Source of the DNA: a halophilic archaeon J07HX64
Lineage (GTDB): Archaea > Halobacteriota > Halobacteria > Halobacteriales > Haloarculaceae
Direction: 5' to 3'
Length of the DNA: 11,274 nucleotides
Assembly (NCBI GenBank): GCA_000416085.1
Contig: KE356579.1
Location: 1,764,885-1,776,158, forward strand
Below, piece after piece: positions 6,094 through 11,274 of this stretch. The notes under the pieces were generated by a model. It did no database searches. It was not told where the DNA came from and saw only the letters and a program-made list of their open reading frames with translations. The translations under genes were made by a program, and so were the position numbers. Numbering within the stretch: the first letter of the stretch is position 1; the number at the start of each line of letters is the position of its first letter.

Positions 6094-6285
6094 ATGGCTA
6101 TCAAGCCCGCCTACGTCAAGAAGACGGCAAACATGCTCATGGAGGAGTACCCGGACGCGTTCGCTCCGGATTTCGAGCACAACAAGGAGCTCGTAATGGA
6201 GTTGACGAACGTGGAGTCAAAGAGCGTCCGCAACCGGATTGCCGGCTACGTGACGAGCAAACAGCAGTCCGGATCCGCCGAGTGA
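6094..6285 (+). CDS. rps17e: 30S ribosomal protein S17e
   Basis: The product has 63 residues and matches archaeal S17e over its full length. It starts [20 protein letters not shown], continues [20 protein letters not shown] and ends with [18 protein letters not shown]17e is a small-subunit ribosomal protein found in archaea and eukaryotes but not bacteria, which fixes the domain of the organism. The ATG at 6094 gives the usual family start. Frames that extend upstream cross the alaX promoter and are not real. The gene stands alone, divergent from alaX and convergent with the alpha/beta hydrolase, with a strong TATA box. This fits a monocistronic leaderless transcript. Confidence 0.97.
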   Translation: MAIKPAYVKKTANMLMEEYPDAFAPDFEHNKELVMELTNVESKSVRNRIAGYVTSKQQSGSAE

Positions 6286-6324
6286 GCGTCTGTTCCTGTT
6301 GGCCTGCGTGTCACACAGCGGCTA

Positions 6325-6345
6325 CCCGAGGAGCTACGCCTCGGG
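6325..6345. terminator. Hairpin at the convergent junction of rps17e and the hydrolase gene
   Basis: cccgagg (6325-6331) and cctcggg (6339-6345) form a perfect 7-bp GC-rich stem with a 7-nt loop, 39 nt after the rps17e stop and across the hydrolase stop codon. No T-run follows on either strand, which archaeal terminators normally need, so this is only a possible terminator. Confidence 0.25.
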
Positions 6346-7269
6346 GGCCACCTCGCCGCGAACGACCTCGAGGAACGGCTCGGGGTGTTCGGCGTGTGGA
6401 AGCAGTTTCGCCCGGTCGAACACGACGAGGTCGGTGTCACCGACCTCGGCGATCGCGCGGCCCTCCGCCAGCGGTGCGAGGTCGCTGTTGCGCCCCCAGA
6501 CGAGTGTCACCGGGGCGTCGAGTTCGGCGAGTGCGTCCTCGACGGCCATCTCCGGGTCGAGAAAGCCCGCCACGAACGAGGCGGGCGCGAACCGGGCACC
6601 CGGCTGGTGGGCGGTCTGCCACTCGTACTCGACAACCTCGTCGGGGAGCGCGTCGGGGTTGTAGTAGCTGTGGTCTGTGTTGAAATACTGGAGTGCGCCC
6701 TTGCTGACTGTCAGATTGAACGCTGTCTCGCCGAGCACCGGCGTACGAAGCAGGCCACGGAGCCAGACCCGCTGCTCCCCGCCCGTCGAGTCACTCGGAC
6801 AGACGAGCACCAGCCGCCCGACGCCAACCTCCCCGGCGGCTATCGCCGTGTACGCACCCGTGAGTGAACTCGCGACCACCAGCGGCTGCTCGTCGGTGAG
6901 GTCCGCGATGACGTCCGCGACGAACGTCTCGTACAGTGACGCCGAGTAAAGCAGCGGCGGCCGGTCGGAGTGACCGAAGCCCGGCAGGTCCGGTGCGAGG
7001 ACGTGGTAGTCGTCGCTCAGTGGCCCGGCAATCCGGTGGAACTCGTGGCTGGAGGCCGCCGCGCTGATGCCGTGCAGCAGCAACACGTCGGGGTCCTCCG
7101 GGTCACCCATCTCGGTGTACCCCACGTCGAACCCGCGCCACCTGTACGTTCCCTGCTCGCCGTCCAGGAACGGCTCGAACTCGTCGGCCCGGGAGCGGAG
7201 ACTGCGGTTCGCCAGAACGGTTGCACCGACAGTGCCCGCTGCGCCGAGGAGTGCTGTCCGGAGTTTCAT
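6334..7269 (-). CDS. Alpha/beta hydrolase fold protein
   Basis: The product has 311 residues. Residues 1-20 ([20 protein letters not shown]) are hydrophobic, a possible N-terminal anchor. The core shows the fold order: VLLLHGIS with oxyanion His66-Gly67, then [14 protein letters not shown] at 91-104, the nucleophile elbow [10 protein letters not shown] with Ser135 (A-S-S-L-T instead of the usual G-x-S-x-G), a lid region around 160-235, [13 protein letters not shown] with acid Asp263, and a C-terminal [14 protein letters not shown]. In most relatives the last block reads GHxPHxExP, the first His being catalytic; here that position is Leu289, leaving His292 or His295 as candidates. The substrate is unknown. 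The ATG at 7269 is preferred over 7395 because a TATA-like box lies 25-31 nt upstream and the extra residues are not hydrolase-like. Convergent with rps17e. Confidence 0.88.
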   Translation of the reverse strand: MKLRTALLGAAGTVGATVLANRSLRSRADEFEPFLDGEQGTYRWRGFDVGYTEMGDPEDPDVLLLHGISAAASSHEFHRIAGPLSDDYHVLAPDLPGFGHSDRPPLLYSASLYETFVADVIADLTDEQPLVVASSLTGAYTAIAAGEVGVGRLVLVCPSDSTGGEQRVWLRGLLRTPVLGETAFNLTVSKGALQYFNTDHSYYNPDALPDEVVEYEWQTAHQPGARFAPASFVAGFLDPEMAVEDALAELDAPVTLVWGRNSDLAPLAEGRAIAEVGDTDLVVFDRAKLLPHAEHPEPFLEVVRGEVAPEA

Positions 7270-7293
7270 ATCTGACACAACGCGCGGCCCCCT

Positions 7294-7300
7294 GTTATAC
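7294..7300 (-). promoter_or_regulatory. TATA-like box of the hydrolase gene
   Basis: On the minus strand gtataac lies 25-31 nt upstream of the ATG at 7269. The spacing matches the other leaderless promoters here and argues against the longer in-frame start at 7395, which lies upstream of the box. Confidence 0.55.
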
Positions 7301-7395
7301 GTAACGTCTGTCTCCGACCCGGAGACTCGACACGTGGGTAGTTTTACCTGGGGGATACTGCCGAGTGCGAGCGGGGGTGTCGTCACCGTACTCAC

Positions 7396-7490
7396 GTCTG
7401 TCGAGGGGTCGATACTGGCGGATCGTCCCGGTATCCATCACCGTGTCCGCGTCTGTCGGGGAGTCGATGCTGGCGGATCCTCCCGGTATC
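7396..7490. repeat. 40-bp imperfect direct repeat (36/40 identical), each copy with an inverted-repeat core
   Basis: Copies at 7396-7435 and 7451-7490 begin gtctgtcg and end tcccggtatc, with a period of 55 bp and only four mismatches. The last 25 bases of each form an imperfect palindrome, gatactgg...ccggtatc in copy 1 (7411-7435) and gatgctgg...ccggtatc in copy 2 (7466-7490). They lie in the 276-bp gap between nadC and the hydrolase, 127-221 bp upstream of the hydrolase start. Two operator-like sites for a dimeric regulator, or a dispersed intergenic repeat, are both possible. Confidence 0.75.
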
Positions 7491-7519
7491 GACGCTCCCA
7501 CGCTCTACGTCTGTGAGCG

Positions 7520-7539
7520 GTCTGTCGTGAGCAACAGAC
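7520..7539 (-). terminator. Possible terminator hairpin after the nad operon
   Basis: gtctgt (7520-7525) and acagac (7534-7539) are reverse complements with an 8-nt loop, starting 7 nt beyond the nadC stop codon. The stem is short and no T-run follows on the minus strand, so the call is weak. Confidence 0.25.
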
Positions 7540-7545
7540 GGTCCC

Positions 7546-8352
7546 CTACCCGGTTCGAAAGGAGTAGTCGAGCGCGGGTGCGGAGTGTGTCAGCGACCCG
7601 AGAGAAATAATGTCGACACCGGTCGCGGCGTAGGCCGGCACGTCGTCCATACTGATACCGCCGCTCGCCTCCGCGAGCACACCGTCCGGGAGCGCCTCGA
7701 CACCTCGCTCCAGTGCCGCCGGGTCGAGGTTATCGAGCAACACTACGTCGGCGCCGGCCTCCGCCGCGCGGACGGCGTCACCGGGCTCTTCCACCTCCAC
7801 CTCGACCTTTGTTGCAAAGGAGGTCCGCTCGCGGATACGCTCGATGGCCCGGTCGAACCCGAGTTCGGCGATGTGGTTGTCCTTTACCATCACCATCCCC
7901 GAGAGGGTGAGTCGGTGGGTGTCACCCCCGCCGGCGGCGACGGCGCGCTTCTCGATGCCGCGCAACCCCGGGGTGGTCTTCCGTGTGCCGGCGATGCGCA
8001 CCTCGTCGTCGACCTCGTGGGCCGCATCGACGGCCTCGCGGGTCCGTGTTGCGACCCCCGAGGCGTGGGCGGCGACGTTGACTGCGACACGCTCGCCGCG
8101 CAACACGTCCTGTGCAGGACCCTCCGCGACCAGCGCCGGGTCACCGGGGTCGAGCTGGTGACCCTCCTCGACCTGTACCTGGACGTCGACACCGAGGTAC
8201 TCGAACACGGCGGCGGCCGCGTCGAGCCCCGCGGCGACACCCGGTTCGGTCGGTACCAGACGGCCGGTCGTCTCACCGGGGACACTGTTTGTCACGTCGC
8301 GGTGGCCGATATCCTCGCGCAGCCACGTCTCGACTGTGCTGTCGGTGAGCAT
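7546..8352 (-). CDS. nadC: Nicotinate-nucleotide pyrophosphorylase (carboxylating), quinolinate phosphoribosyltransferase
   Basis: The product has 268 residues, normal for NadC (EC 2.4.2.19). It converts quinolinate and PRPP to nicotinate mononucleotide, CO2 and pyrophosphate, the last step of de novo NAD synthesis before adenylation. The hallmarks are present in order: LREDIGHRDVT near the N-terminus, IAGTRKTTPGLRGIEKRAVA, GGGDTHRLTLSGMVMVKDNH, EVEVEEPGDA, VLLDNLDP, LAEASGGIS and the C-terminal GVDIISLGSLTHSAPALDYS. Conserved Arg, Lys and His residues of these blocks bind quinolinate and the phosphates. Its ATG follows directly on the nadB stop codon with no bases between, so it is the last gene of the nadABC operon. 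The enzyme works in the cytoplasm as a dimer or higher oligomer. Confidence 0.97.
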   Translation of the reverse strand: MLTDSTVETWLREDIGHRDVTNSVPGETTGRLVPTEPGVAAGLDAAAAVFEYLGVDVQVQVEEGHQLDPGDPALVAEGPAQDVLRGERVAVNVAAHASGVATRTREAVDAAHEVDDEVRIAGTRKTTPGLRGIEKRAVAAGGGDTHRLTLSGMVMVKDNHIAELGFDRAIERIRERTSFATKVEVEVEEPGDAVRAAEAGADVVLLDNLDPAALERGVEALPDGVLAEASGGISMDDVPAYAATGVDIISLGSLTHSAPALDYSFRTG

Positions 8353-9858
8353 CTACGCCTCCACCAGATAGTGACAGCCCGCGGACTGGCTGTTCTCGGC
8401 GGCGGCCCGCGCAACGAGCAGTGTCACGACCGACGCCGACCGGAGTTCGTACAGCGACCGGGCGGTGCGGGTGCGGATGTAGGCATCCACCTCGCCTTTC
8501 AGGCGGCGCAACACCCCCTGTGCGCGCGAGAGACCGCCCGGCGTGCGCTCGATGCCGACCTCCTCACCCATCACCCGCCGGAGGCGGTGGAACTTCTCGC
8601 TCGCAAAGGCCGGCGGCAGGGCGGGGTCCCGGTCGAGTAACTCCGGTGCCTCCACCTGTTCGGGGTCGTACCCGGCGGCGTCCCGTCCGGCACGCCGCCC
8701 CCAGACCAGCCCCTCCAGCAGCGACGTGCTCGCCAGGCGGTTGGCCCCGTGAACACCCGTTCGCGAGCACTCACCGACGGCGTACAGTCTGTCGAGTGAA
8801 CTCCGGCCACGGTCGTCGACGGCCACCCCGCCACAGAGAAAGTGCTGTGCCGGAGCAATCGGGATGCCCGTCGACGGGTCGACACCGTAGGACGCACACT
8901 TCTCGGCCAGGTCGGGGAACTCCTCTGTGAACGCGAGCGAGGACACGTCGAGTGTCACCACACCCGTGTCGGCGCGCTCCTCACGCACCGCACGCGCCAC
9001 CACGTCACGCGGCGCGAGTTCGGCATCCTCGTGATAACCGGGCATGAACCGCTCGCCGTCGCCGTTTCGCAGTATACCACCCTCACCACGGACCGCCTCG
9101 CTGACCAGGAAGGTGTCGTCGCTGTCCTGTGACCCGGTCTCGACACCCGGCGGGTCCGGGTCGTAGGCGGTCGGGTGGAACTGCACGTACTCCATATCCT
9201 CGACATCGGCCCCGGCGAGGGCGGCCATCGCAACCCCGTCACCGGTCGCGCCTCCGGGGTTCGTCGAGCGCGGGTAGAGTGCGCCGATGCCACCCGTGGC
9301 GAGGACAGTCGCACCTGCAAACGCCGGTGCCCAGTCGCCGTCGCGTTCGAGCATCGCCCCGTAGACGCGGCCCTCGTGACTGATGAGTTCGAGCGATGCC
9401 GTGTCCTGCACCAGTCGCACGTCCGTCTCTGCCGCGACGTAGTTCAGGAAAGGCACGTGAATGTGTTTCCCGGTTTCGGCGTTTATGTGCAGGATGCGCG
9501 CCTCGTCGTGGGCGGCCTCCTGACCGTAATCGTAGCCGGTCCCGTTCGTGTCGAACTCGATGTCCAGCGTGTCGACGAGCACCTCCTCGACGGTGTCGGT
9601 GGCGTGCTCGACCAGCACCTCCGCCGCGTCGGGGTCGGCGGTGCCGTCCGACGCCGTGAGGATGTCCTCCCGGAACGTCTCGGGGTGGTCGCGGGTCACG
9701 GCGATACCGCCCTGTGCCCACCACGTCGAGGCGTCCTCCGGGCGCTCGGCTTTCGTGACCAGCGTCACGTCTGCGCCGGACTGGTCGGCCGCCAGCGCCG
9801 CCGACAGCCCCGCGATCCCCGCACCGATCACCAGCACGTCGGTTTCCTGTTGTTCCAT
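8353..9858 (-). CDS. nadB: L-aspartate oxidase
   Basis: The product has 501 residues, slightly shorter than the E. coli enzyme. NadB (EC 1.4.3.16) is an FAD flavoprotein of the succinate dehydrogenase/fumarate reductase family that oxidises L-aspartate to iminoaspartate for NadA. Visible features are the FAD-binding GAGIAG at 12-17, STWWAQGGIAV at 44-54, QEAAHDEARILH at 113-124, VQFHPTAY at 225-232, VRGEGGILRNGDGERF at 256-271, APRDVVARAV from 282, PAQHFLCGGV from 336 and GANRLASTSLLEGLVWG from 371. By alignment, Glu114, His228, Arg284, His339 and Arg374 correspond to the substrate-binding and catalytic residues of E. coli NadB, so it should be active. The C-terminal helical domain is complete. 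It lies 2 bp after the nadA stop and abuts nadC. This oxidase version can use O2 or fumarate, unlike the NAD-dependent aspartate dehydrogenase of many archaea. Confidence 0.97.
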   Translation of the reverse strand: MEQQETDVLVIGAGIAGLSAALAADQSGADVTLVTKAERPEDASTWWAQGGIAVTRDHPETFREDILTASDGTADPDAAEVLVEHATDTVEEVLVDTLDIEFDTNGTGYDYGQEAAHDEARILHINAETGKHIHVPFLNYVAAETDVRLVQDTASLELISHEGRVYGAMLERDGDWAPAFAGATVLATGGIGALYPRSTNPGGATGDGVAMAALAGADVEDMEYVQFHPTAYDPDPPGVETGSQDSDDTFLVSEAVRGEGGILRNGDGERFMPGYHEDAELAPRDVVARAVREERADTGVVTLDVSSLAFTEEFPDLAEKCASYGVDPSTGIPIAPAQHFLCGGVAVDDRGRSSLDRLYAVGECSRTGVHGANRLASTSLLEGLVWGRRAGRDAAGYDPEQVEAPELLDRDPALPPAFASEKFHRLRRVMGEEVGIERTPGGLSRAQGVLRRLKGEVDAYIRTRTARSLYELRSASVVTLLVARAAAENSQSAGCHYLVEA

Positions 9859-9860
9859 CG

Positions 9861-10979
9861 TTATATCTCCAGCATCCGGTCGAGGGCGACCTGTGCGAAC
9901 TCCTTCTCACCGGGCGCAACCTCGATGACGTTGCGCTCGTTGCCGGCGATCAGTTCCTCGAGCACCCAGGTCAGGTAGTTGGGGTCGATCTGGCGCATCG
10001 CGTTGCAGTCCATGCAGGCGTCACCACACAGCGGCAGCACCTCGACCTCGGGGTGCCACCGGTCCAGGTGGTTCGCCAGGTGTATCTCGGTGCCGATCGC
10101 CCACGCATCACCGGGGTCTGCCTCCTCGACGGTCTGGCAGATCGTCGAGGTGCTCCCGACGACGTCGGCGGCCTCGACCACCTCGCGGCGACACTCCGGG
10201 TGTACCACCACGTTCACATCCGGCCGCTCCGCTCGCAACTCCTCGATGTGCCCGGCGCGGAACCGCTCGTGGACCTGGCAGTACCCCTCCCAGAGGATGA
10301 TATCCTCCTGTGCGGCCGTCGCGGCGTCGCTCTCGGGGTCCCAGGGGTCCCACTCGGCGACCGTATCCTCCATACCGATCCGGTGTGCGGTGTTCTCGCC
10401 GAGGTGTTTGTCGGGCAGGAAAAGCACCTTGTCACCCCGCTCGAACGCCCACTCGAAGGCCTTGTGTGCGTTCGAGGAGGTACACACCAGCCCACCCTGT
10501 TCGGCACAGAACGCCTTCAGGTCAGCGTAGGAGTTCATGTACGTGATCGGGATGATGTTGGCGTCGGTCTCGGCCGTGAGTTCCGCCCAGGCGGCGTCGA
10601 CCTGCAGGGCCTCCGCCATCCCCGCCATCGGGCAGGACGCCTCCATGCTCGGCAGGATCACCGACTGACTCTCGTCGGTGATTATATCGGCAGACTCGGC
10701 CATGAACGTCACCCCGCCGAAGATAACGTACGGCGCGTCGGCGCTCGCTGCCTCCTTGCTCAACTGGTAGGAGTCGCCGACGAAGTCGGCATGCTTGACG
10801 ATCTCCCGGCGCTGATAGTTGTGGCCCAGTATGACCACGTCGTCGCCGAGTTCCTCGAGCGCCGCCTCGATACGCACCGTGCGCTCCTCCTCGTCGAGGT
10901 CACGGTAGGCCGGCGGCAACTGCTCCAGGTTGTCGTACTTGAACAGACTCAAATCCGTCTCGAACGTCGCGGTTTCCAT
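9861..10979 (-). CDS. nadA: Quinolinate synthase A
   Basis: From the ATG at 10979 the product has 372 residues. NadA (EC 2.5.1.72) condenses iminoaspartate with dihydroxyacetone phosphate to quinolinate using a [4Fe-4S] cluster. Visible are ILGHNYQRREI at 50-60, GDSYQLS at 69-75, VIFGGVTFMAESADI at 85-99, SMEASCPMA with Cys116, ITYMNSYADLKA, CTSSNAH, FLPDKHLGENTA, WEGYCQVHERF, HPECRREVV with Cys263, and CMDCNAM with Cys325. Cys116, Cys263 and Cys325 are the expected cluster ligands; an extra Cys318-x3-Cys322-x2-Cys325 run resembles the CxxCxxC of E. coli NadA. The length and the WEGYCQVH segment indicate the E. coli-like long form. It is first in the operon, followed 2 bp later by nadB. A GTG at 10988 would add three residues; ATG fits the TATA-like box better. 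Confidence 0.96.
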   Translation of the reverse strand: METATFETDLSLFKYDNLEQLPPAYRDLDEEERTVRIEAALEELGDDVVILGHNYQRREIVKHADFVGDSYQLSKEAASADAPYVIFGGVTFMAESADIITDESQSVILPSMEASCPMAGMAEALQVDAAWAELTAETDANIIPITYMNSYADLKAFCAEQGGLVCTSSNAHKAFEWAFERGDKVLFLPDKHLGENTAHRIGMEDTVAEWDPWDPESDAATAAQEDIILWEGYCQVHERFRAGHIEELRAERPDVNVVVHPECRREVVEAADVVGSTSTICQTVEEADPGDAWAIGTEIHLANHLDRWHPEVEVLPLCGDACMDCNAMRQIDPNYLTWVLEELIAGNERNVIEVAPGEKEFAQVALDRMLEI

Positions 10980-11005
10980 TTCTGGCACTGTTGTCTACCT
11001 CGTCC

Positions 11006-11014
11006 GTTTACTTT
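11006..11014 (-). promoter_or_regulatory. TATA-like box of the nadABC operon
   Basis: On the minus strand aaagtaaac lies 27-35 nt upstream of the ATG at 10979, within an AT-rich patch (11004-11050). From the GTG at 10988 it would be 18-26 nt, shorter than usual. The three genes are spaced 2 and 0 bp apart, so one promoter is enough. Confidence 0.5.
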
Positions 11015-11104
11015 CTTTTGAGCCCGTCTTTGAAAAGAATTTTCCTTCAATGCCCCCCATCGAGAGTGCCTCTGGCTCCAAACGAGGTGTACGAAGCAAC
11101 AGAC

Positions 11105-11121
11105 TGCCCGATGGCCGGGCA
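11105..11121. repeat. Short inverted repeat in the divergent nadA upstream region
   Basis: tgcccg (11105-11110) and cgggca (11116-11121) form a perfect 6-bp stem around a 5-nt loop. It lies 126-142 bp upstream of nadA and 45-61 bp upstream of the plus-strand ATG at 11166. It may be a regulator site for either gene, but a 6-bp GC arm can arise by chance. Confidence 0.25.
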
Positions 11122-11165
11122 CAGGGTATCGGGAGGGTTTTGCGCCCGTCGGTCGGATAACCGGT

Positions 11166-11274
11166 ATGGTAGCCCTCGATGCGTTAGTGTTGCCGCGTTC
11201 GACGATCTGGAGGGGTTGCCCAGCGAGGCGACAGTCTGGCACGAGCGCTACGATCTCGACCACACCGTCGAGAT
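11166..11274 (+). CDS. 5' end of an unidentified gene, with an apparent frame break
   Basis: A gtATGgtagcc start at 11166 lies 26 nt or more after a T-rich spot (ggtttt, 11136-11141) that could be a weak TATA box. From this ATG the product begins MVALDALV, but then becomes Arg/Ser-rich and unlike a haloarchaeal protein. From about 11192 another frame (phase of 11198) is clearly coding: AAFDDLEGLPSEATVWHERY, then DLDHTVE, with about 22 of 25 third positions G or C and acidic composition. That frame has no start codon of its own upstream. One missing base around 11187-11192 would join them as MVALDALV-AAFDDLEG. The gene runs off the window and I do not recognise it. A frameshifted pseudogene or a sequence error are the main explanations. 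Confidence 0.4.
   Translation, partial: MVALDALVLPRSTIWRGCPARRQSGTSATISTTPSR

Noticed and set aside
7270..7395. N-terminal extension of the hydrolase to 7395
   Set aside because: The TATA-like box at 7294-7300 lies inside it, and the extra 42 residues do not resemble a signal or domain.
7585..8640. Long plus-strand open frame (351 codons) across nadC and nadB
   Set aside because: It is antisense to two clearly homologous genes, lacks any known motif and is kept open only by GC-rich codon bias.
10053..11021. Plus-strand open frame of 322 codons opposite nadA
   Set aside because: Antisense shadow of nadA, whose conserved cysteine and HPEC motifs lie in the minus-strand frame.
1..11274. tRNA genes, insertion sequences and attachment sites
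   Set aside because: No cloverleaf with GGTTCGAATCC-type T-arm in a proper context, no transposase, and no integrase or flanking duplication were found on either strand.

Overview
The window looks like a piece of haloarchaeal (Halobacteria) chromosome. The evidence is a GC-rich sequence with strong G/C preference at third codon positions, very acidic proteins, the archaeal ribosomal protein S17e, AT-rich TATA-like boxes 24-35 nt upstream of start codons with no visible Shine-Dalgarno (leaderless transcripts), and a twin-arginine signal on an exported protein. No tRNA, rRNA, insertion sequence, CRISPR array or phage gene was seen. Most of the window reads as core or ordinary chromosomal sequence.

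Left part (1-2431). A truncated exported PQQ/BamB-like beta-propeller protein leaves the window on the minus strand. A 338-bp divergent intergenic region with degenerate tandem repeats follows. Next are a DUF5694-type protein (GTFH...GSGH motifs) and a DtxR/MntR/SirR-family metal-dependent repressor whose metal-site residues look manganese-type.

Middle left (2432-3811). A perfect 31-bp direct repeat lies behind the dtxR-like gene. Then come a small four-helix membrane protein (DUF2178-like), overlapped by a small XRE/Cro regulator, and an Lrp/AsnC regulator with a C-terminal TRASH metal-binding domain, of the type linked to copper response in Halobacterium. Two metal-type regulators and a third small regulator thus lie within about 2 kb on one strand, but no metal transporter is present.

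Middle right (3852-7269). On the minus strand are a seven-helix membrane protein with a long disordered tail ending in a zinc ribbon, and an AlaX-type trans-editing deacylase with a likely leaderless GTG start. Divergent from alaX is rps17e on the plus strand. Convergent with rps17e is an alpha/beta hydrolase that seems to lack the catalytic His at its usual position.

Right part (7270-11274). A 276-bp intergenic stretch holds a 40-bp imperfect direct repeat, each copy carrying an operator-like inverted repeat. Next is a complete, tightly packed nadA-nadB-nadC operon on the minus strand, giving de novo NAD synthesis from aspartate: NadB oxidises aspartate to iminoaspartate, NadA condenses this with dihydroxyacetone phosphate to quinolinate, and NadC makes nicotinate mononucleotide. 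At the right edge an unidentified gene starts on the plus strand. Its ATG and its clear coding frame do not agree, which suggests a frameshift or a sequence error.

I found no convincing novel multi-gene system. The items most worth checking are the intergenic repeats, the frame break at 11166-11200, the TRASH regulator without a copper ATPase beside it, and the altered hydrolase active site.
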